Counted from the stretch's first letter, positions 36,546 to 47,961 are shown. The stretch is 64,000 bases of DNA from Ontholestes murinus (GCA_963969525.1 OZ018397.1:53926963-53990962); one strand, 5' to 3'. The notes: generated by a model not told the origin, from the sequence alone. A program made the numbers and translations.

Positions 36546-37600
36546 GTGAAAATCACTGATGATATTTAAGAGATAATTTAATTAATCTTAATATATGTCA
36601 AAACAATATTTCTACTTAATTTTATCACGTACAAACGTTTGATTTTTTTTTATAAAATCTGCTACAAGACACAAATGACAGATGAAATATAGCAGGCGAA
36701 AATCATAGATAATAACAAATAACAATGACAAATGGCTAATGACAAATAACAAATGACAGATGACAGGCGAAAATCACAAATGATATTTAAAAGATAATTT
36801 TGGTAAATGTCAAATATCAAATGGCAAATGACACGAGACAAATGACAACAATCAAACTTTGACAACCAATATTATCATTTAACAAACCATATTAAATATA
36901 ACAGGTAAAAGATGACAAGTGATGTATGTCACACGAAAGGAATTATGTGTGATGACAAAAAATAGATGACAAGTGATATATGTCATGTGGCAGGGATTAG
37001 AGACGGCAACGAAAAGGATCAAAATAGGAGGATAATATTGGCAAATGACAAATAACAAGTGACAAGTAACAAATGACTAATGACAAATAATAAATGGCAA
37101 ATGAAAAATGACAGATGACAGATGACATATGACAAATGACAAATTTCAAATGAAAATGACAGATGGCGAAAGTCACAGTATTTCCTACCTCATTTTATAA
37201 TGTACAAATGTTTGATTTTTTTAAATAAAATCTGCTGAAACAGACAAATGACAGATGAAGAAATCAGACGAAAATCATAGATAATAACGACTAACAATGA
37301 CAAATGGCAGATGATTAATGACAAATACCTAATGACAAATAATAAATAACAGATGACAGGCAAAACTCACAGATGAGATTAAAATCATATTGGCAAATGG
37401 CAAATGACAAATTTCAAATGAAAATGACAGATGACAGGCGAAAGTCACAGTATTTCCTACCTCATTTTATCATGTACAAAAGTTTGATTTTTTTTATAAA
37501 TTCTGCTAAAACAGACAGATGAAGAAGGGCAGGCAAAAATCATAGATAATAACAAATAAAAATGATAAATGGCAGGTGATAAATTACAAATAACAAATGA

Positions 37601-37754
37601 CATGTGACAAGTGACAAGTGACAAGTGACAAGTGACAAGTGACAAGTGACAAGTGACAAGTGACAAGTGACAAGTGACATGTGACAAGTGACAAGTGACA
37701 AGTGACAAGTGACAAGTGACAAGTGACAAGTGACAAGTGACAAGTGACAAGTGA
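37601..37754. repeat. Homogeneous (GACAAGT)n tract, about 22 units
   Basis: Almost perfect repeats of a different heptamer variant. The variant CATGTGA occurs at 37601 and 37678, 77 bp (11 units) apart, again consistent with block duplication. Confidence 0.95.
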
Positions 37755-38739
37755 TAATTGACAAGTAACAAATGACAAATGGCAAATCACATATAAAAAG
37801 TGATAAATGGCAAATGAGAAATGACATTGACAAATGATAGATGACAGGTGAAACTCACAGATGATATTTAAGAGATAATTTAGTTAATCTAAATATATGT
37901 CAAAACAATTTTTCATACCTTATTTTATGATATACAAGCGTTTGAATTTTTTTTATAAATCTGCTACAACAGACTTCTCAATTTAGAAGAAATAGAGACC
38001 AAATTAGTTACACTGAATAAAATTAGTGTTGCCCAACACTTTAATAAGCAAATTGTACAACAGATGCCAAATGAGAAAAATTTAAAGTCGACAGATGAAA
38101 CATAAAAGAATTACAGATAAAAACAAGCAAATGACAGACGTCAGTGACACATATCCTAAATTGTCAATGTTAGTAATTTCTATTTCTAATTTGGCCAAAA
38201 ATAAATGCCAAGAATGATGAGAAATGAGAAATGATAGGTGTAAAAAGAAGTTTAATACACCTGATTTTAACAAATAAATATTGACATTAGTTAGAACGTA
38301 GATAACAGGTGAGAGATGGCAGATGTCAAGTGGTAGCTGACATTTGACAGGGATGATGAGAAATCATAGATGACAAGTGGAAAAGGATCTAAATACACCT
38401 GATTTTAATGATCAAATTCAGATGATATTTATTGACATTCGACAGACAATAGATAACAGGTGACAAATAAAGTAAAAGAAATTATGAATGATGACAACGA
38501 AAAAATCAAAATACGCGTGATTTCAACAACCAAATTTTGACGACCAATACTAAAATTTGACTAATCATATATAAGATATGTCATATGACAGAAATTATGA
38601 GAGATGACAGATGATAGATGATTAAATACAGTATCATGTTTACTATAACTATAAATAAGTAGGTCACTGTATGACAGATGGCAGATAACAGATAACATAA
38701 CAGAAATGATGTCAGATCACCTTTTAAAGTAGTTAAAAA

Positions 38740-39900
38740 AATAAAAGGGAATCTCCACTATTGAGACATTTGAACGGTTCCACTTAAGGTAATGTTTCGG
38801 TCGTGTATTTTTTTTTTTTTCTTCTTCGTCTTCACATTTTGAGCAATTCCACTAATAATTCCAATTTAAAAGATGTTAAGTTCGGCCGAGGAATTCCTCT
38901 CTAATTTCCGACAATCAGCGTTCCCTACTTAAAGATTCGTACTCCGGGTAAATATAAAAATATTTGATGTCGTTAACAAGTAGCGTTTACGTCTGCTGGG
39001 AACATTTAGTTTACACGCGAGCCCGTATTTGTATTACCGCCCCGAAACGGACGAAATTGTAAGATGCACGTAACTGTACGCCCGGGACGATTATAATTAT
39101 CATAACTACATTCCGAATAGATGTTATTAAACGAAAACTCACGATGTTTGCCTTTATATAAAGGGAACGTAATGAAAGACTTGCAGTTATCTCACCAAGA
39201 GAGCAATTCGTATATCACAAACAGGAATTACTTAGAAGGGTGTACCGCAAGGTTTAGTTTTAGGACCTATAAATAAATGACTAACGATAATTTAGCTATA
39301 ATAGAGGCATTTAGATTTTTAGAGGTGTTAATGCATCGAGTGTTAAGAGCACGCACGAATTATTGTTTCGAGCAAATGGGTTGGAATAATTTCCACGGGC
39401 AAATTGCCCATAAAACGAGTCGTATTGACCTGAATAAACGAACCGTGCACCAATCATTTAATAACTTATTATTTCGTACTTAATAACTCATACATCATAC
39501 GCTGAGCGTTGTGCAAGCACGACTGCATTCCCCGGTTGCAATTACCGCGGATTTTATTGTTGAAAGCCGGGAAACCGTTACGGGTACGATATTTTCGGGC
39601 CGATAATTACACGAGTCAGCGGTTTTCTCAAATATTCAATAACCACCGCCGGTGAGTTATTAAGACACACTAATTGCTACCTCCCGGACCATTGACACGA
39701 CACGGGCGCTGAGACCGTAATAATGTAAATAAGCGAATTTCCATTCAAATTATACGTTCGCGTTTTCGAGAAACAAACAAGTTATTAATTATGGTGAAAT
39801 GGTACCGCGCTGATAGGAAGATGCTATTAGTGCCGCGACGAGGGGCCGGTTATCGTGCCGTGGATCGTCAAGGTTATTGACGAAGTTGGAGGAGATCTAA
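38740..39900. other. Non-repetitive, GC-richer island
   Basis: Complex sequence with GC-rich words (ACCGCCCCGAAACGG, GTACGCCCGGGACG, CGACGAGGGGCCGG) flanked by satellite and AT-rich DNA. A T-run lies at 38808-38822. The only protein hint is the RT fossil at 39236. A 68-codon frame at 39277-39483 has no recognisable features. Confidence 0.45.
39236..39279 (+). pseudogene. Reverse-transcriptase fossil (GVPQGLVLGP motif)
   Basis: From 39239 the sequence reads GVPQGLVLGPINK then a stop, matching the GVPQGSVLGPxLF loop of non-LTR reverse transcriptases. Nothing else of the RT is recognised around it, so this is a tiny relic. Confidence 0.6.
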
Positions 39901-41049
39901 AGAATATAAATATTCTAACTAATTTAGAAATTAATGTCTATAATGTAATGTTCTATAAGGTTTTTAAAAATCAATAGTTTCTGCACTGTTTTGAAAAATT
40001 TTGACTCTCGTAAGGTAAGTATTGATCATCAAGTTTCTTAAATAACTAATTGTCAGCTTATTTCGAGCCTCAGAAATAAGTCCAATCTTGTTTAGCTAAT
40101 ATCCCTTATTATGATATAGTCAATATTTTTGTTAAATGGACATGTAAAGGAAAATCAATAAATCAATCGTTCATTCACGAAGCTCGATTGCTCTTATCTC
40201 AGATTATAAATCTGTTTAATTGGTATTAGTCTCAAAACGAAAAAATTATGGAAATAGATTAATATAAAAATTATTTCGAAACTTCATTATAATCCATTTA
40301 GTATGAGGCTTACTGAAGACGTCTGTATTTCCTACATGCAAACACGTTAATAAAGCACAGATCTTAATTTAGTGTTCTCTGAATTACTACAAATTATTCA
40401 ATAGTGTAAACGTGTCAGCAACATCTTATCAAACAAATATAATAATAAAATAATAACAAAAACCGCAACGCTCTTTAAAATGTATAATTTATAAAAAAAA
40501 AAAGTGGTTCCTCAAGGATCGAATTAGGGCCAATAGGTTTATTATTATTTATTATGTGTGATTTTTTGCCAATACAAATTTTTATGAAAATATAAGTCTT
40601 GAAGTCACCTAAGATGAAATCGACCATTTTTAAAAGGCACTTCTCTCTGTGTATATCATAGGAATTGCTAAAAAAATAACCATAACCTTAAAAGCTTTTA
40701 TGCTTTATTAGAACAGGCAAAGAATTATGATGGTCACATCACCAAAAATGATCTTTCTACATGTATGTGTCTGTCAAATCTTTCTCAACAACAAAACCGG
40801 CTGGATAAACGGAAAAAAAAGTTGTTTTCAGATAAGTATAATAAAATACACAGTTACATTCGATCTTTGGTTAATCCACTTCTAGGGAAATAGTTCAACA
40901 TTTAAACAATAGATGGCACCCTTATGGTAATATCTCAATAATATTTTTTGTTCTAAATGTCTAGAATGTCATTTTAATAGCTTAATGCAATCAACATTTT
41001 CCCTAAGATTTCCTAAAAATATCAAATAATAAAAAAAAATTGAAACCTA
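39901..41049. other. AT-rich stretch with one RT fossil
   Basis: No gene or clear tandem repeat. The RT fossil at 40503 is described separately. A poly-A tract lies just before it at 40493-40503. Confidence 0.45.
40503..40565 (+). pseudogene. Reverse-transcriptase fossil (VPQGS motif, frameshifted)
   Basis: GTGGTTCCTCAAGGATCG reads VVPQGS. One missing base afterwards shifts the frame, and beyond it the other frame gives LGPIGLLLFIM, together matching the VPQGSxLGPxLFxxF core of non-LTR RT. A single-base deletion plus a lost downstream sequence identifies an old insertion. Confidence 0.6.
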
Positions 41050-41923
41050 ATTTTCTCCACGTAACTAACAATTAAACAAACAGATTGAATGCATTTTCAT
41101 TCAAATTTAGGACTCAAGATTGCTGCCAACTTAAACAAATTTTTCTGGGGATTATGTTTTGTTACAAATATTTACAGCATCATGTTAATATCTAAGTGCA
41201 ATCATTTTATGATATTTTGTTGCTTAGTCTTATTTAAGATAAAACAAAATTATTAATGAATTTTCTTTCAAATAGAAAACATAGAATTGCTGCCAACCTG
41301 AGAAAATTTGATACCATTTTATTACAAATACTTACAACATTATGTTAATATGCTAAAGTATTCAATGATTTTTTGAAGATTGTATTTTAAATCGAAATAT
41401 ATCAATTCATAACTTAAATTCAAATTTAAGACTCAAAACTGCTGCCAACCTTAGAATATCTGGGGGGACTTTTTGTTGCAAATATTTACAATATTATAGA
41501 TTGAACATTTCTTCGTAAGATAGCCTTCTAAGCTTTATAAAAAAAAAACAATAATAATGCATTTACACTCAAATTTAAAGTTAAAAATTGCTGCTAATCT
41601 AAGAAAATATATGTTCTGATGATTTAGATTTTATATTAATGTCTTAATGCATTCAATTTTCTTCTACGATAGTCTTTTGGGTCTTACAAAAAAGATATCA
41701 AATAATAATACATTTTTATTCAAATTCAGGGCACAAAATTTCTGCAAAAATTTTTTTTGATAACTAGATTGATTTTAAAATGTAGCTATGTTTTCACACT
41801 TTTTGCAAAGATAATGTTTGTTTTTGTTCTTTGTTATTGGTATTAATTTTTCACCATAAATTAATACCAATCTAAGAAAACATTATGACTAAATAGATTT
41901 AAGATTTTATATTAATTAGATTT

Positions 41924-42066
41924 AAATTCGATGAGGTAAAACGCTTCTTAAGTTCCATAATATTTCAATTAGTTTTGTACTTTGAAAATGATCAGAAATG
42001 ATCGAAACAGGCAACTGAAAATAAAAATATTATGGAACTTAACAAGTGTTTTACCTCATCGAATTT
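41924..42066. mobile_element. MITE-like element with 41-bp inverted repeats
   Basis: The left arm 41924-41964 starts AAATTCGATGAGGTAAAAC. The right arm 42026-42066 is its reverse complement and ends GTTTTACCTCATCGAATTT. The arms agree at 39 of 41 positions. The 61-bp centre is not coding. Total 143 bp, placed inside the repeat of about 150 bp. No clean target-site duplication could be assigned, so the superfamily is unknown. Confidence 0.85.
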
Positions 42067-42934
42067 ACATATCTCGTTCCATCAAGAGTGTAGCTTAACC
42101 AGTTTCAGTTAAATTAAATTTAAGATGCAATCAACTTTTTCTCTAGAATTGTCTTACCAGACAAATATCAATTAATAATGCATTTTCATTCAAATTTAAG
42201 GCTTAAAATTTCTGCCAATAAAAGAAAATGTGGAAAGTTTTGATGATTCGATTGAATTTAGAATTTTACTATGTTTTGCAGATATTATACATTTTATTCT
42301 AAATTGTTTAGTAGAAGTCTTCAACGTCTTTTAAAGATAACTATCTTTAAGTCTTTGTCCAAAAATATCAAAATTCAAATTTAAGGCTCAACATTGTTTC
42401 CAACCTAAGAAAATCTGGAAAGACTTTTTGTTTCAAATGTTATAACTTTATGTTAATACCTAAATTGACACAATATTTCTTTACAGTATAGCCTTGCAAG
42501 TTTTAACCGAAAATATTAATTTATAACGCGTTTACAGTCAAATTAAAGACCCTTAAGTTCTACCAATCTAAGAAAATATGAGTTTTACATTGATTTGAGA
42601 ATTTGACTACGTTTTTGTACTTTTTGCACACATAGTATTTTTATGTATTCGAAATTGTTCAGTAGAATGTTATGGTAAGACACTGCAGTCTTTAAAAATA
42701 TTAATTAATATTAATTTAAGGCTCAAAATTGTTGCCAACCTAAGAAAAATCTGATGAGACGTTTTGTTATAAATGTTCACAACATTATGTTAATACCTGA
42801 ATTGATTTAAAGCTTCTTCACAAGATTGTCTTTTAAGTCTTACCAAAAATATTAGTGGTATAAATTATCAATGCATTTACAATTAAAATTAAAACATAAC
42901 TCATAGGCAACCAAATTTATTGTTTACATGTGAA

Positions 42935-43080
42935 TTGAAAAACCGCAAGTGTTGGAAAATTCCTGGTGAGGTGATATATAACGATGCCACTTTATCGGAA
43001 ACTAATGGAACAGTCTCTTCATTAGCCGATTACTTCTCGTGCACTTATTAATGTTTTCTGTTGGGAGATAAATAAATAAA
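42935..43080 (+). pseudogene. Jockey-like pol linker fragment
   Basis: Reads CWKIPGEVIYNDATLSETNG then TVSSLADYFSCTY and a stop. This resembles the stretch just before the RT domain in Jockey-clade pol proteins (a short basic/Trp segment, then xxFNNxxLSDxxxIxxxFAEYFSSVY). It ends near AGATAAATAAATAAAAT, possibly a retrotransposon tail joined by internal deletion. Confidence 0.55.
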
Positions 43081-43705
43081 ATTATTGCTAACCTAAAAAT
43101 AATCTGGGACTAGATAATTATTACCTGAAAAATATTAGTTTATAATACGTTTCTATTCAAATTTAAGGCCCAAAATTTCTGTCAATCTAACAAAATATGG
43201 AACCAATATTAAAAGTTTAGAATATACGCTTCTTCACTGTATTTATTTAAATTCTAGATGCACATTTCGAACACAACACAATGTATTAAAAGAGAAATAC
43301 AAAAGTCAAAAAATTGACATGTTATGCAACTGAATTATTTTATTAGATAAAATAAAAGGAAATTTCGGGGTGGGTTCAAAAGTTATGGAATGTTTTGATT
43401 GTTAAGACACTTAAGTATTCAAAGTTTTTTTTTTAAATCATAGTCCAAACATATGAATTAATAATTTAAGTTCAAATTTAGCGCTCAGAAAATTGACCCA
43501 GATTTTCTTATCAGTAATTTTGAGTCCTAAATTTGAATTAGATTAATTTATCTCTTTGTCACAAAAACATACAATATTATGTTAATAAATAAATGGATTC
43601 AAAATTTTTAAGATTGTCTTACCCAAAAACAAATTACAATTACGTGTTATATAAATTTCATTAACTATACTTTATAAGCAATAGGCAATAAAATCTCCAA
43701 ATTAT

Positions 43706-43894
43706 GACCTCTAACCCACCCTCCAACCAGTAAAACGTAAGCGAGCGTTTTAATTAAAAGTTGTAAAACGTAAATAAACATAACATTATTGCAAAGTTTA
43801 ATAGATTTATTCAAACAAATTTTTCATATAATTTTTGATGATGTTTAACTGATTTTGAGGGTGGGATAGAGGCCACCCACCCACCCTACATATA
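43706..43894. mobile_element. Single copy of the 654-bp satellite's inverted-repeat unit
   Basis: The left end GACCTCTAACCCACCCTCC, then AACCAGTAAAACGTAAG; the right end GATGTTTAACTG, GAGGGTGGGATAGAGGCC, ACCCACCCACCCTACATA. These are the same ends and the same order as the units at 18445-18664 and 19100-19320, over 24 kb away. A dispersed copy with paired inverted ends suggests that the unit was originally a short mobile element (MITE) that later became tandem. Confidence 0.8.
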
Positions 43895-44184
43895 CATATT
43901 AACTTTAATTTATCGTTTCGCTTTATCCAATAAAATTAATTTCAAAACTTTTGAATGAAAAAGAAATTAAAAAGGTAAATTTTTTGAGTGAGTAAATCAG
44001 TGAAATATTGATGCATAATGGGTGGAAAGACTCTAAAACTAAATTAGATAAGATTAGCTGTAGAATCATTTACATTTAAACTTGAATTTTGATTTTGTTT
44101 TATTTTTTATTACATAAAGGGTTTGATTGTTTTTAACAGCAAAAGCATCAACGATAAACAATTAAAGTTGTCATGTATATATAT

Positions 44185-44240
44185 AGTAAAACATAAGCGA
44201 GGGTTTTAATTGAAAGTTGTAAAATGTAAAGAAATATAGA
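44185..44240 (+). repeat. Fragment of the same inverted-repeat unit
   Basis: TAGTAAAACATAAGCGAGGG then TTTTAATTGAAAGTTGTAAAA matches the interior of the solitary copy (43728-43780) at most positions, without the G/C-rich ends. Confidence 0.7.
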
Positions 44241-46129
44241 AAATGGTAATGTTGTCATCAAAATACTTTCCTTACATTTTTCTCGAAAACTTAGAGTTTT
44301 ACACAAAAATGCTATTCTTAATGATCTGCTCAATTTTAAATTCTTTACAATTAATTGTTATATAGATTTTGTATAACTCCTATGGTTAATTAGTAATAAG
44401 CAAAAAAATATCAAAGTTAATAACTTTATGAAAAACATGTTTTAACGAAACTTGTTCAGTTTATCATTCCCTTTAACTTTTGTTTAAAAAATTATAGAAT
44501 ATTTTTCACTTCTAGAAAAATATCAGAAGAAACGCCTCGAGTAAACATCCACTTCCGGTTTATGAATTTTCACCAAAAGCTTTTCAGTTCTAGTTTTTAA
44601 GGATAAAACCTTAAGTTTAAAATTTCATCTCAAACAGATACATCGCCCTCAGGTATTTTCGTGCACAAAAACAATACTTTCCTTATATATTCTATATAGG
44701 TAAAAGTAAAAATACATTTAAAAAAAAATCATGAAACATATATTAAATATTCTGTGAGAATTCAATGTCGATTCGTTCTAATTGAGTCTTAAAACTACCA
44801 AAATTATGATTAAAAAAATTAATATTAAATCTATTCGAAACAATATTCTGCAGATTTTAGTATTTAAAGGAAACATTTCCCTAGTCCACCTTTTTTTTGT
44901 GGCCAAGAGGTGGAAAATCTTTTATAGACTGAGTGTGGGAGTCCCCAGAACTAATCATTTTCCTAGTCCACCTAGAATAAAATTAAAGTTAACTGGACTT
45001 AATAGAAATGGACAATTAATGAAATCACTAATAAATTTAAAAAAATTGTACTAATCTGCCAATATTCTACTTCTGTAAGTTCAATGTACTTAAAATACCT
45101 TCCAAATGATTATGATTCTCATTCAAACAATAACAAATTAATGAAAATGAGAATGAGAATGTTTACATAGCAAAGATTGTCTTTGATTTTGTCACAATGC
45201 TGAAAGCTTCATCCGAGTAACTAATGACTGGAAAAATAGATTAATTTGTGTGTTTTAACTAGTATCCATCACCATCTCATAGAAGAAGAGATAGTACTCA
45301 TATTCTTACTCAGAAAGACTAAGACTAAGACTTCATTTAGTAATTGCTGAAGATTTTAGGTGAGAGAATGATTAAATAGTTAATTTTGTAACAGTGCTGG
45401 GAACTGAGTACAAATCTTCTTTATGAGAGTTTCTGCAATAAGTTTTTAGACAATAAGTTTTAGTACTTAAGTTAATGTAGCTGCTATCTTCTGCTCTTGT
45501 TATTCTAGCCTGTTGCTTTATGAATTTTTAAGAGTACTCTAATCACTTGTAGTTGTGGTTGTGGTTGTAGACTCCATTTCTGCCTCCAAGATTTCCTTGC
45601 CTGTATTTTTTAAACACAAATGGTAAAGATTTCTATAATAAATACAGTCAGTTTGCACTTTTCCTCTTTCTTCTTCAGGTTGAGTTATTTATACTATCAT
45701 AAATTGGTTTCCAAGATTAGTGGGAATAATTTATCATAAGAGGAGATAAGTCTTCTTAATTCACTTATTATTTTATTAAAAAATTCCTATAATTTCTTCT
45801 TACAATTAATAAATATATATATTACAAATTGTACTTATATCTTTGACGTCCACTCGGCACAATGTTCTTCTACTCCAGTCCAATTCTGCATTTTAGGATC
45901 TCTGCAGAATTCTCAATATAAACATTAGCGTACTGATGATTTCATTGAAAAAATGAATTAAACAGATTACTTAAGGAGTAAGTTTAAAGCTGATAAAGTT
46001 GATTATGATACGTCAGTGTGTGTATGACTTGCTATACCGTGATTTTGTTTGTAATGTATTGAATTACAATCTCACTGATTGACGTAATTATATGTAGATT
46101 AGTGGGACGTACTCTGGCCCACAAGAAAA
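44241..46129. other. AT-rich stretch without recognised genes
   Basis: Mostly AT-rich and non-repetitive. A short duplication (CCTAGTCCACC at 44880 and 44962) and a small TTGTAGTTGTGGTTGTGG run near 45548 are the only structures. The 90-codon frame at 44782-45054 contains SVGVPRTN, which hints at an RT motif but is too weak to call. Confidence 0.45.
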
Positions 46130-46520
46130 AAATAACATCACTCTTGATAGATAGGTGAAGCGTGCTTCACACAACGACGTGCGATGGTGGCCACTTTCCG
46201 CTCGTTTACATTACGATTTTCTGCACTGCAGCAAAAAATCGCACTCAATGCGGCGGTGACGGTGCACTTTTCGTAAAACACAAAGCCACCATTGTGCGCG
46301 TTCGGTCGGGTAAACATTACCTGGCCGGTACGGTAAGGGGATATGCCTACCTGCCTTTTCACGGCAATAAATCTCGACGTGAAAATAGGCTTTCGCCAAA
46401 GGAGGCCGCTATCCGAATTCAACAGGTTGAACGCCTCTAATCTTTTATTCTGAGCTTTCTGGGGCGTGCGATTTCCTCAATTCCCTTTATCTCAAGCGCT
46501 TCAGGTGGGGGAGAGCGTCG
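46130..46520. other. GC-richer island with overlapping opposite frames
   Basis: A compact island of higher GC inside AT-rich DNA. Plus-strand 46162-46440 (92 codons) and minus-strand 46422-46138 (94 codons) are both open. Neither protein has a motif I know, and long opposed frames are expected where stop codons are rare on both strands. Candidate conserved regulatory element or remnant of a coding exon. Confidence 0.35.
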
Positions 46521-46723
46521 AGTGCTTGTAAACAAGGGTGGTGTTGATTATAAACGTATTTGTTCAGGATAAGTGTTTATAAATGTTTATTATCAAATAC
46601 ATTTTTATGATTAAAGATTGAAGCACTATTGTTGGTTTGAAGAGCGATAAAGTCCTAGTAGTAATTGAATAATACACAGCAGATACTTTTCTCTTTATGA
46701 TTTTTGATTTAATTATAAATAAA

Positions 46724-47028
46724 ACTTGTGTCTGCTTAAGTTCGCACCATATGGAAAACTTTTTTATTATTAATTTTACGAAAAAAAGTTATTCTTTATA
46801 AAATGTTCTGCTTGGTCCAAAACTTAAAATACAATGATCAGATATCAAATTTTTCAAGCCGTATACGAGTAATGCCAAGAAATATGAATTCTTCTTAAGA
46901 GTAAAGTACCTTTATTTGTGACAATATCGAAAATTATTATTATGAAAAGTTGTTCGGAATGAGAAACTATGTACTAATATGCAATTATATTCAATTACAT
47001 GGAAAAAATATTTTCTTTTTTTTATCTA
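46724..47028 (+). repeat. Left terminal inverted repeat, outer part
   Basis: Pairs with 51860-52166. Matching landmarks are CTTAAGTTCGCACCATA, AAGTTATTCTTTATAAA, TGTTCTGCTTG(G/A)TCC, CGTATACGAGTAATG and TTCGGAATGA. It ends at the TA where another element was inserted. Confidence 0.88.
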
Positions 47029-47068
47029 ACGGGTGTCCAACAATTATTCCAGTCCCGGGTGGCGTTGG

Positions 47069-47206
47069 AATCAAAAACGTAGGTCAATTCTTTCATGTGC
47101 CAAATAAATGAACTGACATGTTAATTGTCAAACATAACCTAAATGTGCATTAAAAATGTTAGTTCATTTATTTGGCACATGAAAGAATTGACCTATGTTT
47201 TTGATT
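47069..47206. repeat. Foldback of two 50-bp arms just inside the left TIR
   Basis: The left arm 47069-47118 (AATCAAAAACGTAGGTCAAT onward) and the right arm 47157-47206 (ending ATTGACCTATGTTTTTGATT) match at 48 of 50 positions around a 38-bp loop. The left arm overlaps the last bases of the 45-bp TIR. It could be a separate MITE or an inverted duplication of subterminal sequence. Confidence 0.85.
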
Positions 47207-47961
47207 TACTTTGGAGGGTAAGATTGTATTCTATAATAGTATATATCATGCAAATTGGAGTTTTGTTGAAAACTCAACTATATCAATAAATGAAAAATGG
47301 AACAGCCTCTATAATATGTTAACAGACGCACTAAATAAGGCTTTTCCTCTAAAAAATCGCAGAAAAAACACCAGGACGTCACACCGTATTCACTGGTTTA
47401 ATGAAGATATTAGAAACATGCGTGAAACTCTGCATCTCATTAAGGAAAGTCAATCCATAAACCCCTCGATTAACTCTCAACAACTTTTAAAGGAATATAG
47501 ATTTCAATACAAAAATGCTATAATATCAGCCAAACATCGAGCCTGTGATAAATTTATTAATAATTCTAGTAATAAATTGGGAGCTTTCTGGAGACTTACA
47601 AACGACCTACGAAATACTTCAAAGCAAACAATAAACTGTGATATATCTTGTGATACTTTTAATTCCTATTTTGCGAACATAGCAAATGAACTCTTAAAAG
47701 ACCTACCTACCCATCAGCCGTTAAATTCGGACACGTATATTAATTTTAATTCAAACATGTCCTTCTCATTCAAAGAGATCACTCATAATACAGTGCGTGA
47801 CGCAATTAACACACTGAAATCAAAAAAGAGTGCTGATATATATAACGGTAGATGTTATAAAAGGTATAAAGGATTTACTTATTCCACCTTTAACGAAGCT
47901 AATAAATGGCATTATCCGAACAGGCATCTTTCCAGATGCACTAAAGTGTGCTAAGATTATA

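Larger units (their letters stand above)
33600..38700. repeat. Heptamer satellite C, (AAATGAC)n with higher-order units
   Basis: 7-bp periodicity of ACAAATG/ACAGATG/ACAAGTG (AAATGAC on this strand, GTCATTT on the other). The word AAAATCTGCTAC or close variants, ending an AT-rich block, recurs near 34108, 34704, 35167, 35813, 36655, 37226, 37500 and 37960. It is followed each time by CAGGCGAAAATCATAGATAA, and further on by CAAATTTTGACGACCAATAT, ACATATGTCACATGACAGG and GGATCAAAATAGGAGGATAA. Units are therefore about 450-850 bp and vary with heptamer number. Stop-free phases lie on the minus strand, so the repetitive VICHLSF frames occur only there and are not genes. Confidence 0.93.
41050..43660 (+). 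repeat. Decayed tandem repeat of about 150 bp
   Basis: The word GGCTCAAAATTGCTGCCAAC with AAGAAAAT(C/A)TGG recurs at about 41121, 41288, 41440, 41590 and 41741, then at about 42200, 42385, 42545, 42720, 43165 and 43470. Between occurrences the order is preserved: TTTTGTTACAAATATTTACA, ACATTATGTTAATA, a run containing ATTGTCTT(A/T)(T/A)AAGTCTTA, and ATTCAAATTTAAGG. Units are strongly diverged (old array) and the array is interrupted by a MITE-like element and an RT relic. Confidence 0.85.

Noticed and set aside
36289..36556. Overlapping 66-82 codon frames of repeated VICHLSF on the minus strand
   Set aside because: The heptamer GTCATTT has no stop in any phase, so all three frames are open. 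The peptide is a 7-residue repeat dictated by the DNA repeat.
44930..44990. Possible RT motif SVGVPRTN followed by a Pro-rich stretch
   Set aside because: Only GVP matches the RT loop; the following residues do not fit PQGSxLxP without several edits.
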